Source: a virus. Taken from it: a stretch of 45,181 nt of DNA. The DNA lies in the IMG/VR virus record IMGVR_UViG_3300043256_000195, positions 1 to 45,181 of that record. One strand, 5' to 3'. Below, piece after piece: positions 1 through 7,877 of the stretch (position 1 is its first letter; the number at the start of each line of letters is the position of its first letter). The position numbers were made by a program, and so were the translations under genes. Below the pieces are notes generated by a model, which was not told where the DNA came from, searched no databases, and saw nothing but the letters and a program-made list of their open reading frames with translations.

Positions 1-127
1 TCTCTGACGGCGACGACACCGTGGCCGAGCTTCAGTACCTCGCGGAGATGGATCGCAGAAACGACAAGTGGGCCAAGCGACGCCGGGAGATGCAGTCCGA
101 GAGTACCCTGATCGCTGACATCCTCCG
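1..127. repeat. Terminal direct repeat marking circular closure
   Basis: These 127 bases are identical to 45055-45181. The length equals a common assembler k-mer, so this is most simply the overlap left when a circular (or circularly permuted) genome is linearised. A gene reads through the junction without interruption, which supports closure rather than a functional short terminal repeat. The other copy is the end of the window. Confidence 0.93.
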
Positions 128-269
128 ACAAGAGGAGCGCAAGATCGCCGAGCGACAGAACCGCAGCGTGTTTGGCCCCCATCACTCAGTCCAGCGCATT
201 GACTATCCAAGAGAGGCCGTAAAGGCCAAGCAGAAAGAGAGACGAAATGGCAGAAGCAACAATCACTGA
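1..269 (+). CDS. C-terminal part of a junction-spanning 148-aa hypothetical protein
   Basis: This is the 3' part of the gene that starts at ATG 44877; joined over the circular closure it encodes 148 residues. The part here is highly charged and helical (many Arg, Lys, Glu), with a basic tail. GTG at position 21 is an internal codon, not the likely start. It overlaps the next gene by 23 bases (247-269), which suggests translational coupling. It lies between capsid-region and fibre-region genes, so a small virion or assembly role is possible. No family was recognised. Confidence 0.8.
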   Translation, partial: SDGDDTVAELQYLAEMDRRNDKWAKRRREMQSESTLIADILRQEERKIAERQNRSVFGPHHSVQRIDYPREAVKAKQKERRNGRSNNH

Positions 270-864
270 GCGTGACCTTCGTCCGCAAACCTCTGGTCTG
301 GGCGGGTTGGAGAAGGATGTTCTCTTCCAGCACATTCGCACGGGCCAGAGCCCGGTCACGATCTGGGCTATGGCGGACGGCGAAGAGCTTGAGATTCCTG
401 AGCACATTGTGGCATCAGCAATGCAGAAGAGGGACGCTAAGGGCAACTGGATGTTCACCATGAGGAAAAAGGAGGCTCCGCCCTATGTGGGGGGTACGGT
501 ACTCTGCTTCCTCCATGCCGACAGCCCGGAGCGGGAGTCCGGCGTTCTTGACAAGATCGGGCTGGCTGGCAAGCAATGCCCGAAGGGCAACCTCGCCAGC
601 GCGCACTCCAAGCGCATCCACGCCGCCACTCGGCACGGCAAGGAGCAGGAAGCGTATCAAGACTATCTCGACAGGGAAGAGAAGCAGGAAGACCGTGCCG
701 CGCAGCGACAGCAGCTTGCTGCGACTCTGGCCCTCGCGGGGAAGGCTACTGGGCAAGTGAAACTCGTATCGTGCAGCGTTGAAGGCTGCGATTACGAGGG
801 CACGAAGCGACAGCTAGCTGGTCACAGGATGGGAGCACACAAGAGTGGCGACGTATCTGAGTGA
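247..864 (+). CDS. Hypothetical protein with C-terminal zinc-finger-like motif
   Basis: This 205-residue protein starts at ATG 247. The C-terminal 30 residues contain CSVEGC followed by two spaced histidines (C-x4-C-x12-H-x4-H), a plausible single C2H2-type zinc site. An earlier stretch at about residues 95-135 has scattered Cys and His and is rich in charged residues, and about residues 130-160 are probably coiled-coil. It sits at the start of the fibre/virion block and overlaps the following GTG start by 20 bases. Function is unknown; a virion-associated or regulatory role is equally possible. Confidence 0.8.
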   Translation: MAEATITERDLRPQTSGLGGLEKDVLFQHIRTGQSPVTIWAMADGEELEIPEHIVASAMQKRDAKGNWMFTMRKKEAPPYVGGTVLCFLHADSPERESGVLDKIGLAGKQCPKGNLASAHSKRIHAATRHGKEQEAYQDYLDREEKQEDRAAQRQQLAATLALAGKATGQVKLVSCSVEGCDYEGTKRQLAGHRMGAHKSGDVSE

Positions 865-1156
865 GAACCTGAATGAAGCCGAGGAGGTCTCTGGCCCCAC
901 GAAGCTCACAGGATACTCATTGACAAACACGGGCACGCAAGACCGCTACGTCGTTCTCAGGGGTGGCACTAAGAAGGTTACGTTGGTTGTGCCGCCCGGC
1001 GAAACGATAAACATGTCAGGGATGTCTGAGCCGTTCCCAGAGGGGATGACGATAGAATCCTTGGTGGGCGACGGCACACTGGTTGCCAACATCTTCCACG
1101 AAGAGATGGAGTCGGCGGTGTTCTTCGGTGATCTGTCGATTGAGGTAGCCGAGTAG
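845..1156 (+). CDS. Small beta-rich virion protein (hypothetical)
   Basis: This 103-residue protein uses GTG 845 inside the end of the previous gene. The sequence alternates hydrophobic and polar residues, with a VVPPGETINMSG turn and a PFPEGMTIES segment, which suggests a compact beta-sandwich. Such small all-beta proteins are common next to phage fibre genes as decoration or attachment proteins. Its stop shares one base with the next GTG start. No named family was recognised, and the structural role is inferred from context. Confidence 0.75.
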   Translation: MATYLSENLNEAEEVSGPTKLTGYSLTNTGTQDRYVVLRGGTKKVTLVVPPGETINMSGMSEPFPEGMTIESLVGDGTLVANIFHEEMESAVFFGDLSIEVAE

Positions 1157-2535
1157 TGACTGTTACTGATACGAGCCACAAGAACCCTACGCGCTTCTTC
1201 GGTCTATCTACGGACACGAAACCGACAAGCGCGATGGTTGACTCAACCTTCCTAGAAACGAACACTAAGAAGCGTTTCGTCTGGGACGGTTCTAGTTGGC
1301 GGCGCGATACGCTCCCCGTCCGGTATGCAGACGGGACGAACATGGATGCCTTCTCGCGGCTACGGGTATCTAACCCCCTGACGATATTTGACTCCAAGCA
1401 GATTTTCGACAACCAACCCCTGTTCTGGAGTGAGGCATTAGAGACGGGCGGAGGTATATCAAGTTCGTTTTCGGCGGACGAGGCGCAGACGACCATCACC
1501 TCAACGGACGCGACGGCGGGAAAGTTCACTCGCCAGACCTTCATGCGATTCAATTATCAATCGGGAAAATCACAGCTAATCACCATGACCGGCGTACTTG
1601 ATAAGAGCGGTGGTGGCACGGGTGTCCAGCGGAGGATTGGCCTCTTCGATGACAGCAACGGTTTCTTCTATGAGGATGACGAAGGGACGATAAAGGTCGT
1701 CCTCCGCAGTAATATTACTGGCTCTGTCGTGAATGACAAGGTGGCCCAGGCCGACTGGAACCTTGATACGATGGACGGCAACGGTGACAGTGGCATCAAC
1801 ATGGACTTCACCAAGGCCCACATCTGGTCGTTTGACTATGAGTGGCTGGGAGTGGGGCGGGCGCGGTTCGGAATGTTCCACAACGGAGAGCTGATTTACG
1901 CCCACCAGTTCCAGAATGACAATACCGTCGCCTCCGCGTATATGTCTACGCCAAACCTTCCGCTCCGCTATCAGATGATTACTACAGGTTCAAGCCCCGT
2001 CTCATCAATGTCCGCTATCTGTGGAACGGTTATCTCTGAGGGTGGGCGGTCTAACTTAGGAGTATTGCGGTATAAGAGTACTGAAGGCGCTCATGTAGAT
2101 ATGGCTAACGAGAACACCATCTATGCCATTGTGGGGATTCGGTTGAAGACCACTCATCTCGGCGCGGAAATAACACCCATCTCTGCCTCCATCGCGGAAT
2201 ATGCAGGTTCTAAAAAGATGGAGTGGATGATGGTTTTTAACCCAAGCATTGCGGGTGACGTAGCGTGGGCGAATGAGACAAACAGTGCCGTTCAGACGTT
2301 CAAGGGCATCTCCACTAACATTGTGACTAGCGGTGTCATTTTCGCAGGCGGGCACTTCGAGTCTGAAGGAGGCGGGTTAAAGGCGGGCTCCACAGCTGCT
2401 CCCCTTGTTAGTGCTCGGCACTTGGGCGCAACCGTGGGTGGCGTCGTGGACGAGATCGTACTGGCTGTCCGCCCCGTCAATGGTTCAACTGATATTGATA
2501 TAGAGGGCGCTTTAACCTGGCGGGAGGTGCCATGA
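1156..2535 (+). CDS. Virion structural protein, fibre-like (459 aa)
   Basis: This 459-residue protein starts at GTG 1156. Near residues 60-80 it carries MDAFSRLRVSNP and TIFDSKQ, a signature I associate with a widespread phage and marine-virus structural family that builds elongated beta-rich appendages. It is rich in Thr, Ser, Gly and Asn, typical of fibres or capsid appendages, and has no enzymatic motif. It is followed without a gap by minigenes and two small paralogous virion proteins. I read it as a minor structural or fibre protein; placement on head or tail is undetermined. Confidence 0.75.
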   Translation: MTVTDTSHKNPTRFFGLSTDTKPTSAMVDSTFLETNTKKRFVWDGSSWRRDTLPVRYADGTNMDAFSRLRVSNPLTIFDSKQIFDNQPLFWSEALETGGGISSSFSADEAQTTITSTDATAGKFTRQTFMRFNYQSGKSQLITMTGVLDKSGGGTGVQRRIGLFDDSNGFFYEDDEGTIKVVLRSNITGSVVNDKVAQADWNLDTMDGNGDSGINMDFTKAHIWSFDYEWLGVGRARFGMFHNGELIYAHQFQNDNTVASAYMSTPNLPLRYQMITTGSSPVSSMSAICGTVISEGGRSNLGVLRYKSTEGAHVDMANENTIYAIVGIRLKTTHLGAEITPISASIAEYAGSKKMEWMMVFNPSIAGDVAWANETNSAVQTFKGISTNIVTSGVIFAGGHFESEGGGLKAGSTAAPLVSARHLGATVGGVVDEIVLAVRPVNGSTDIDIEGALTWREVP

Positions 2536-2642
2536 AAATAGTCGCCAGCGGAAGTGAAGGGAGAATGAATTATGACTACGGAGTTAAGCGTTCCAAAGGG
2601 GCATGGGCTTGTCTGGGTAGCGCACAAGAGAGGGGCGCATAA
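2532..2642 (+). CDS. Possible 36-aa minigene
   Basis: ATG 2532 overlaps the previous stop as ATGA, and the TAA at 2640-2642 overlaps the next ATG. This tight spacing is typical of real genes in this phage. A competing frame starts at ATG 2572, behind GGGAG, and would give 29 residues ending at 2661. Both peptides are too short to judge by composition. One of the two probably exists, because otherwise this would be an unusual 106-bp gap in a compact operon. Confidence 0.35.
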   Translation: MKIVASGSEGRMNYDYGVKRSKGAWACLGSAQERGA

Positions 2643-2929
2643 TGGCGATTCGGCCCAGTAGAACTGACACCACATCAATCTTGACGTCTGACGCGGCGGT
2701 GAAGGCGGGGCCTGGCTTAGTGTTCTGGATTGCCGCCTCCGCAGCGGCCACGGGCGGAGCGTTTCAGATTTCCGACGCGTTGGATGACAGCAACGACGTC
2801 TTCAGCACGGTGATGCCCGCCAGCTCCGTCGTGTTCTTTGGCCCATTCGACCCTCCGATTGTGTGCGCTACGGGCATCTACGCTGACATCCCAGGCACGA
2901 ACGTAACTATCACCGTCGGGTATCAGTAA
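2642..2929 (+). CDS. Small virion protein, tandem paralogue 1
   Basis: This 95-residue protein resembles the next gene product over its whole length. Shared landmarks are an N-terminal R-x-S-x-T, a VFW-(I/L)-AA block, a central aspartate, MP before a phenylalanine, FDPP, an AT-x-I motif and a C-terminal GY. The predicted character is a small beta-sandwich. The pair looks like a tandem duplication of a decoration or fibre-accessory gene. The stop TAA and the next ATG overlap by one base. Confidence 0.82.
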   Translation: MAIRPSRTDTTSILTSDAAVKAGPGLVFWIAASAAATGGAFQISDALDDSNDVFSTVMPASSVVFFGPFDPPIVCATGIYADIPGTNVTITVGYQ

Positions 2930-3216
2930 TGATTCGAGCGTCCAAGACCGCTAAGACGTTCATCAAATCCGGCGTGGGTGGAGAGACGGTGAAGTCTACT
3001 GAGGGCAGAGTGTTTTGGTTGGCCGCGCATACCACGAGCAACCTGAATGTCGTGGTAATGAAGGATGGGGGGACGAGCGGCACCATTATGTATCAGACGT
3101 CAATGCCCGTGGACACGGCGAAATTCACACGGTTTGACCCGCCGCTTGAGTTTGCTACGGACATCTTCTTTACGTCTTCCATCGGCTCGCCTACATTCAC
3201 GTTGGGATACGAGTGA
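2929..3216 (+). CDS. Small virion protein, tandem paralogue 2
   Basis: Also 95 residues, this gene is a diverged duplicate of the preceding one, with the same VFW-x-AA, FDPP and terminal GY landmarks. Identity by eye is roughly a third, so the duplication is old or fast-evolving. No cysteines or enzymatic motifs are present. A strong Shine-Dalgarno (GAGAGGAG) appears only after this gene, before the basic peptide that follows. The structural role is inferred from position among virion genes. Confidence 0.82.
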   Translation: MIRASKTAKTFIKSGVGGETVKSTEGRVFWLAAHTTSNLNVVVMKDGGTSGTIMYQTSMPVDTAKFTRFDPPLEFATDIFFTSSIGSPTFTLGYE

Positions 3217-3237
3217 TTCTCTATAGAGAGGAGTGAC

Positions 3238-3381
3238 ATGCCAGCACACGGCCCCAAAGGAAACCCCCACAATAGGTTCGGCAAGAACGTCTCCGGCGCA
3301 GCCAAGAAAACCAAGGGCAGCAAGGGGAAGCAGAAGTCACGCTTCGGCAAGGCTATCAGTAGGACGGCGCGGAGCCGCTAG
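3238..3381 (+). CDS. 47-aa Lys/Arg-rich basic protein
   Basis: ATG 3238 follows the strong ribosome site GAGAGGAG. The 47-residue product is extremely basic (about 15 Lys/Arg) with Gly, Ser and Pro, has no acidic residue, and contains two RFGK-like blocks at about residues 13 and 35. That composition suggests nucleic-acid binding or charge neutralisation of packaged DNA, though this is inference only. Its TAG stop shares its last base with the next gene's GTG. Confidence 0.7.
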   Translation: MPAHGPKGNPHNRFGKNVSGAAKKTKGSKGKQKSRFGKAISRTARSR

Positions 3382-3509
3382 TGCCAGCCAAGACCGCCAA
3401 ACAAAGACGGGCGGCAGGAGCGGAGTTAGGCCGACGCAGAGCGGGGAAGAAACCCCGCTCTTTTAAGTCTCTAAGTACGGCGAAGCTCCGCCATTTCGCT
3501 CGCAAGTAG
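3381..3509 (+). CDS. 42-aa basic protein resembling the DUF3008 type
   Basis: This starts at GTG 3381 with MPAKTAKQRRAAGAEL and ends with a short S-x-x-x-LRHFARK helix. That start plus a terminal basic helix matches my memory of small DUF3008-like phage and bacterial proteins, whose function is unknown. Codons in its middle encode R-A-G-K-K-P-R-S-F-K through a perfect hairpin and T-run that reads as an intrinsic terminator, so the gene and the terminator occupy the same DNA. Coding status is likely but would depend on read-through. Confidence 0.6.
   Translation: MPAKTAKQRRAAGAELGRRRAGKKPRSFKSLSTAKLRHFARK
3439..3464 (+). terminator. Intrinsic terminator inside the basic-protein gene
   Basis: GAGCGGGG (3439-3446), a 6-nt loop AAGAAA and CCCCGCTC (3453-3460) form a perfect 8-bp stem followed by TTTT. 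This is a standard rho-independent terminator for the + strand. The opposite strand lacks a T-run. It lies within codons of the 42-residue gene and about 70 bp before the adaptor-like gene, separating two virion transcription units. Confidence 0.72.
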
Positions 3510-3534
3510 CCCACATCACGAAATGGAGTGACGC

Positions 3535-4767
3535 ATGGCAACCCTCATAATCATGGCTCGTGACCTGGCGCAGCGTCTCTACCGTGAGTCCCATTGGCCG
3601 GTCACGGGCTCGGCTACAGGCGGGGACACGACTTCTCTCATAGACACTACCGAACTGCTGTATTCCAGCGGTGACGCTAATGCCTGGGATAGGAAGTGGG
3701 TCTATCGGGAGACTAGCCCCAGCGACACCGTAACCTCCTCGCGGGTGACAGAAGGTGGCCTTAATGGAAGCGCGGGTGACCTGACACTCTCCCCCGCGCT
3801 CTCTAGTTCGTTTGCCAGCGGCAACAACTACATCATCACCGATCAGCACATCGACGTGCTGAAGAACGCCATCAATAATGTGCAAAAATCGACCTTCCTG
3901 GAGACGTTTTATCCACTCTCGCTGCACGTCATGGGGAACGACGCGAACGACATGGAGCCGTCCACGATAGCAACGGACTACTCTTCCACCAACGCCACTT
4001 TAGCCACGGAGTCCACCATCGTCTTCAACGGGGCGCAGTCACTTAAAATAACGGCGACTTCCGCAGGGGGCTACGCGAACACCGGCAATATCGGTGTCAG
4101 CGACAGCCAGAATCTCTACGCTGCCATGATGATGTACGTCACGTCAGGCGACTCGGCCACTTTCCGTGTCGTGGATGTGACTGACTCCAACGCCACCATC
4201 GAGGATGCCACCACGGATGAACCCTCATGGGTGGAGTTAGTCTACCCCTTCTCTGTTCCCACCGACTGTGAGCAAATAGACTTCCGCTTCATCGCGGACG
4301 CCAGCGGTGATATTATCTACGGTGACGACTTCCAGGTTTGGCGCAACGGCAGGCAAGTCTACTCCCTCCCGTCATGGATCACCCGCCCTGAGCAGCTATT
4401 GGACGTGCGGGCTTTCCCTCAAGGTGTCGGAGGCCCCACCTCAGACAACGACTACATCGCCAACGAGCGCCGTTCCAGACCTCTGTCCTACGGCTTTGAG
4501 AGCGTCGACAGGCGGGCCAACCTCCCATTACACATATGGGTGGACACAGGAAGCGCCCGCCCCTTCATTTACGCTCTGAGGCCGTTAGCCGAGCTTTCCG
4601 CCGATACCTCTAATTCAGTGGCGGAACAGGATTTCGTTGTGAGATGGGCGGAGAAGTTAGTTCGAGAGCCGGACAAGGCATCCGAGACGATGGCGCTTCT
4701 CAGGGCGATTCACTTCCAGAGAGTAACGACGGAGCTTCCGACTAGAATAGGGGTGTCGATGCGCTAG
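3535..4767 (+). CDS. Head-tail adaptor-like protein with inserted beta-sandwich domain
   Basis: This 410-residue protein starts at ATG 3535. The first about 140 residues (RDLAQRLYRES, then a Trp-rich strand, PALS, and HIDVLKNAINNVQ) have the layout of short phage adaptor or completion proteins that dock on the portal. Residues about 140-260 read as an inserted carbohydrate-binding-like beta-sandwich, with alternating Thr, Ser and Asn strands. The C-terminal part is again helical. The next + gene is a nozzle/hub-like protein, which fits. Convergent overlap: its TAG shares CTAG with the stop of the minus-strand lipoprotein gene. Function is inferred, not proven. Confidence 0.6.
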   Translation: MATLIIMARDLAQRLYRESHWPVTGSATGGDTTSLIDTTELLYSSGDANAWDRKWVYRETSPSDTVTSSRVTEGGLNGSAGDLTLSPALSSSFASGNNYIITDQHIDVLKNAINNVQKSTFLETFYPLSLHVMGNDANDMEPSTIATDYSSTNATLATESTIVFNGAQSLKITATSAGGYANTGNIGVSDSQNLYAAMMMYVTSGDSATFRVVDVTDSNATIEDATTDEPSWVELVYPFSVPTDCEQIDFRFIADASGDIIYGDDFQVWRNGRQVYSLPSWITRPEQLLDVRAFPQGVGGPTSDNDYIANERRSRPLSYGFESVDRRANLPLHIWVDTGSARPFIYALRPLAELSADTSNSVAEQDFVVRWAEKLVREPDKASETMALLRAIHFQRVTTELPTRIGVSMR

Positions 4768-5168
4768 TAGGCGCAGGCCCGCTGAAATTGCCGGACGATG
4801 CCCAGCCTTCGGTCATACACCGCTATCTTAGAGAGCTGTTCATCCCTACTGCCGATAGCGTTCTCAATCAAACCCTCCCCTAGCGGATTATCAAGCAGAT
4901 AATCGGCCCATGCCTGGTGCATTGCGCGGGCATCCTCTAAGCTCCAAATAAGCCAGTCAACCTCCGAGGCTGGGGGGCAATCGAGCGGAGCGACGGGGAC
5001 TTCGACAATCACCTCTATTGGTATCTCGGTGATGATAGGGATTTCTTTGACTACCTCGATAACGACAGGGACGCGGATGATCTCAGTCTCGATCTTGACC
5101 GCTGGCTCAGTCTGAGAACAGGCCAAAAACAAGATGGCGAGCGATATTGCGAAGGCTTTGACTAGCAT
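4764..5168 (-). CDS. Lone minus-strand lipoprotein (possible outer-membrane spanin or exclusion protein)
   Basis: This 134-residue protein begins MLVKAFAISLAILFLAC, a type II signal peptide with lipobox LFLAC and the modified Cys at residue 17. After it comes an unusual Val/Ile/Glu/Pro repeat (VPVVIEVV, then EIPI, EVIVEVPV) to about residue 60, and then a helical C-terminal domain. It is the only clear minus-strand gene in the virion block and has its own extended -10 promoter almost abutting the start. It could be a moron encoding surface exclusion, or an o-spanin-like lysis protein; the sequence does not decide. No Shine-Dalgarno is visible. Confidence 0.72.
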   Translation of the reverse strand: MLVKAFAISLAILFLACSQTEPAVKIETEIIRVPVVIEVVKEIPIITEIPIEVIVEVPVAPLDCPPASEVDWLIWSLEDARAMHQAWADYLLDNPLGEGLIENAIGSRDEQLSKIAVYDRRLGIVRQFQRACAY

Positions 5169-5180
5169 TATGAGGCAATT

Positions 5181-5189
5181 ATTCTACCA
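5181..5189 (-). promoter_or_regulatory. Extended -10 promoter for the lipoprotein gene
   Basis: On the minus strand the bases read TGG-TAGAAT, an extended -10 element matching TGnTATAAT at seven of eight fixed positions. Initiation about 7 nt downstream would place the transcript start only about 6 nt before the ATG at 5168, so the message would be nearly leaderless. That fits the absence of a Shine-Dalgarno. The same TGGTA-x-AAT core recurs at the HNH leaders (18844 and 22667). Confidence 0.5.
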
Positions 5190-5203
5190 CATGGAGAGCA
5201 TAA

Positions 5204-7144
5204 ATGGCACGCGCCCCATCTGACATTGGCGACGAACTTGGCGTCTCGGCGACGAGCGGTTCGGGGAAGATTTCCTACCCCCTGACTCGTGTCCCCAACA
5301 ACGTCTCCTACGAGACGGTATCAGAGCAGGCAGAGGCGGAGCCCAACCAGCCCTTGATTGTCCCCCTTAGCTTTCACGGCGGGCTTACCTATTCTCGCTA
5401 TGACCCGCGTACAGCCGGTTCGCTTACGGGCCACGGCGTACTTGGCCATCTGCCCAATGTACTCCATGCTGCACGCAACCCAACGGTCGTCACGCTGACA
5501 GGTGCCGCTAATCCTCCTAACTACTTCTTCGAGACGACGGTGAATGACGCTGGCGCAGACGATGGCCAACCCGTTCTCTACATTATTGCCAACGAAGCCG
5601 CCGAGATAAACGTCTACAAGGTCTCCCTTGATTCAGGCGACTTCGGGACGCTTCTCAATACAAAGACGTTTGCGATTACCCCCACTCAACCCTGCGGGAG
5701 GCCCGCTGAGTGGAACGACGGCTCGAACACCCGCTGGCTCGTACCCTTGGGAGACAACGGGTTCATCCAGAGGTTGGATTCAGTCGTGTCGGGTACTGCG
5801 TCTGATACCTGGACAGGGGACAACGCAGACGCCCGCCACCTAAAGGTTGTGGACAACCAGTTGATTCGTTCCACGAACGAGAACCAAATCTCCATTCTGT
5901 CACGCGGCACTTCCGCCATTGCGGAAGCGAACTACGGCGGCGATTTCTTCGCTGGCGACGTCAGCTCCAATATCACGGAATTGGGTGAGGCTAGCGGGCT
6001 AGGGTACATCGCCAAGGAAGACGGATTCTACGAATGGGACTTGGAGGGCGAAGCGGCAAACGTCTTCCCTGAAATCGGTGATATAACGCGCAACGGCCAG
6101 GGGATGGTTTATTGGCACGGGGGTTTTATGATCCCCTCAAATCAGCTCTGGTGGACGCGCACAGGTAAACCAGTCGGGCCTGACTCCAACCCCAACAATG
6201 AGGGGAACAGTTCGTCTCTGAGTTCTAACGTCTTCGTAAAACACGGGCGCTGGAACGGGCTTGCGCCCATAGGGGAGTACATCTATGCGCTATATGTTCC
6301 TTCTAGCGGTACGGCCTTCATCATGTGGGCTAGGGAGAGAGATGTTCACGACCCTGCTGGCTGGGGGCCGCTGATCTGGCACACCCTTGACCAACTAACA
6401 GGCGACTTTGACGACTTCCACGGCATTTTTATCACTGAGACTTCAGAGTTCTCATCTAGCGAATTGCGCCCCTGTTTATGGACTAGCACCAGCAACAACA
6501 TCGCTTATTACTTTCTTGACAAAAATGGGGCACCAACGTCGCGTCGCGGCAATATAGATGTTGCGACCACGGGCCAACTGCGTTCGGGGTTCATTGATGC
6601 TGGTTCTCCGCGAGTCTTGAAACAGCTTCAATACATTGATGGTTGGGCGGAGGACATGCAATCAGGCCACAGTTGGCAGCTATCGGTTTACCGAGACGGA
6701 GGCTCAAGTACCGGCGTAGGAAGCACTATCACAGAAGACGGGTACTTTCAGAGGTTCTGGACACAGGACACCGCTGATACGGCGCGGGGGTTCCTTTTTA
6801 TGGTGGATTGGGCGGCGACTGACAATCTAACAAGCCAGAACGGGCCTCTCTTGCGTGACCTCCAGGTTCATTTAGTTGCCCTCCCCAACGTCACCCGCGA
6901 GTGGACGTTCCTGTTCGCCGTAGAGGATGAACAGTCCAAGACCGCGAAGAAGATTCGCTCCGAACTAGAAGCCTACGTCGGCGATCTGAAGAAATACACT
7001 CTCCCCGATAGAGATGTCTTCAATGGCGTCATGGGGAGGCCGAGGATGCTCAGAGCCGACGAGATCAATAGACTAACACCGCGCAATCAGGAGCCGCCCC
7101 ATTACGTCATAGCGGCCTCTGTTAGGGAGATGTCAGGGTCATGA
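5204..7144 (+). CDS. Tail nozzle/hub-like protein (beta-propeller-like, 646 aa)
   Basis: This 646-residue protein starts at ATG 5204, after AGAGCATAA. The N-terminal about 90 residues are followed by a long region of repeating strand-turn units (YFFETTVND, VLYIIANEA, NQLIRSTNE, GLGYIAKEDGFYEW, YIYALYVPS) that reads like a beta-propeller. The C-terminal about 120 residues are mixed, with a WTFLFAVED strand and helices. Podovirus nozzle proteins (T7 gp12 class) are propeller-based and lie next to the adaptor gene, as here. No peptidase or glycosidase motif was seen. The assignment is by architecture and context only. Confidence 0.62.
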   Translation: MARAPSDIGDELGVSATSGSGKISYPLTRVPNNVSYETVSEQAEAEPNQPLIVPLSFHGGLTYSRYDPRTAGSLTGHGVLGHLPNVLHAARNPTVVTLTGAANPPNYFFETTVNDAGADDGQPVLYIIANEAAEINVYKVSLDSGDFGTLLNTKTFAITPTQPCGRPAEWNDGSNTRWLVPLGDNGFIQRLDSVVSGTASDTWTGDNADARHLKVVDNQLIRSTNENQISILSRGTSAIAEANYGGDFFAGDVSSNITELGEASGLGYIAKEDGFYEWDLEGEAANVFPEIGDITRNGQGMVYWHGGFMIPSNQLWWTRTGKPVGPDSNPNNEGNSSSLSSNVFVKHGRWNGLAPIGEYIYALYVPSSGTAFIMWARERDVHDPAGWGPLIWHTLDQLTGDFDDFHGIFITETSEFSSSELRPCLWTSTSNNIAYYFLDKNGAPTSRRGNIDVATTGQLRSGFIDAGSPRVLKQLQYIDGWAEDMQSGHSWQLSVYRDGGSSTGVGSTITEDGYFQRFWTQDTADTARGFLFMVDWAATDNLTSQNGPLLRDLQVHLVALPNVTREWTFLFAVEDEQSKTAKKIRSELEAYVGDLKKYTLPDRDVFNGVMGRPRMLRADEINRLTPRNQEPPHYVIAASVREMSGS

Positions 7145-7314
7145 GGATAGCTAAAATCATCACTGTCCACCCTGTCAATCAGCCTGACGATGTGAAGTAC
7201 ATCTTCGTCGGCGAGAATGAACGATTGGGCGAGGCGGGGCGGACTCTCAAAAAGGGCACCTACTACGAGGGAAGGGCGGGCAGGGCGCTAAGAGTTTTCC
7301 TAGAGAATCTGTAG
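7141..7314 (+). CDS. 57-aa hypothetical virion-block protein
   Basis: ATG 7141 overlaps the preceding stop (ATGA), and the TAG at 7312-7314 overlaps the next GTG. The product is 57 residues, basic, and predicted to be beta-rich (IAKIITVHPV, then VKYIFVGEN). Chained overlaps on both sides support expression. The family was not recognised; the position suggests a small tail or fibre accessory. Confidence 0.65.
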   Translation: MRIAKIITVHPVNQPDDVKYIFVGENERLGEAGRTLKKGTYYEGRAGRALRVFLENL

Positions 7315-7877
7315 TGCCCCACGACCACGAGTACGACCCCACGCTCCAATCGCCGTCCGAGCGGCGGAGTCTACTGAGCCAGGGCATACTGCGCCTGAGG
7401 CGGCTGTTCGTCCAGGTGGCGAACATCACGACCCTCCGCACGGACACCATCACTGAGCGGACCCCAGCGGCGGGAGTGACGATAGATGGACTGAAGATAA
7501 AGGATGGTGTCCCCCAAATAGTCGAGGTCATCAACTTCATCATCAATGGTGGTGGGTCGGAAATCACCACAGGTACTAAAGGCGACGTAATGGTAGAGTT
7601 TGCCTGTACGATAAACCGAGTCACGATGCTGGCCGACCAGTCAGGCTCTATCGTCGTGGACATCTGGAAGCAAGCGTACGCTGACTTTCCTCCCGAAGAT
7701 GCCAACTCTATCACGGCCAGCGCCGTGCCGACGATCTCAGGTGATACCGATTCCCAGGACGAGACCCTGACTGGCTGGACAACATCCATCGCAGCTGGGG
7801 ACACCCTTAGATACAACGTTGATTCAGTCGCAACCATTGAGCAGGTATCGGTCGTGCTGAAAGTGACGAGAATATGA
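7314..7877 (+). CDS. Fibre / receptor-binding-type virion protein
   Basis: This 187-residue protein starts at GTG 7314. An N-terminal basic helix (about residues 15-35) leads to TERTPAAGVTIDGL, a trimer-interface-like turn. The C-terminal half contains GSIVVDIWKQAYADFPP, SITASAVPTIS and LTGWTTSIAAGD, a set I recognise as a recurrent domain in phage tail-fibre tips. It likely contributes to host attachment. It overlaps the next gene by four bases. Confidence 0.75.
   Translation: MPHDHEYDPTLQSPSERRSLLSQGILRLRRLFVQVANITTLRTDTITERTPAAGVTIDGLKIKDGVPQIVEVINFIINGGGSEITTGTKGDVMVEFACTINRVTMLADQSGSIVVDIWKQAYADFPPEDANSITASAVPTISGDTDSQDETLTGWTTSIAAGDTLRYNVDSVATIEQVSVVLKVTRI

Noticed and set aside
1-127. 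Functional short terminal repeat like those of T7
   Set aside because: Length equals a typical assembly k-mer and a gene reads through; better explained as circular overlap.
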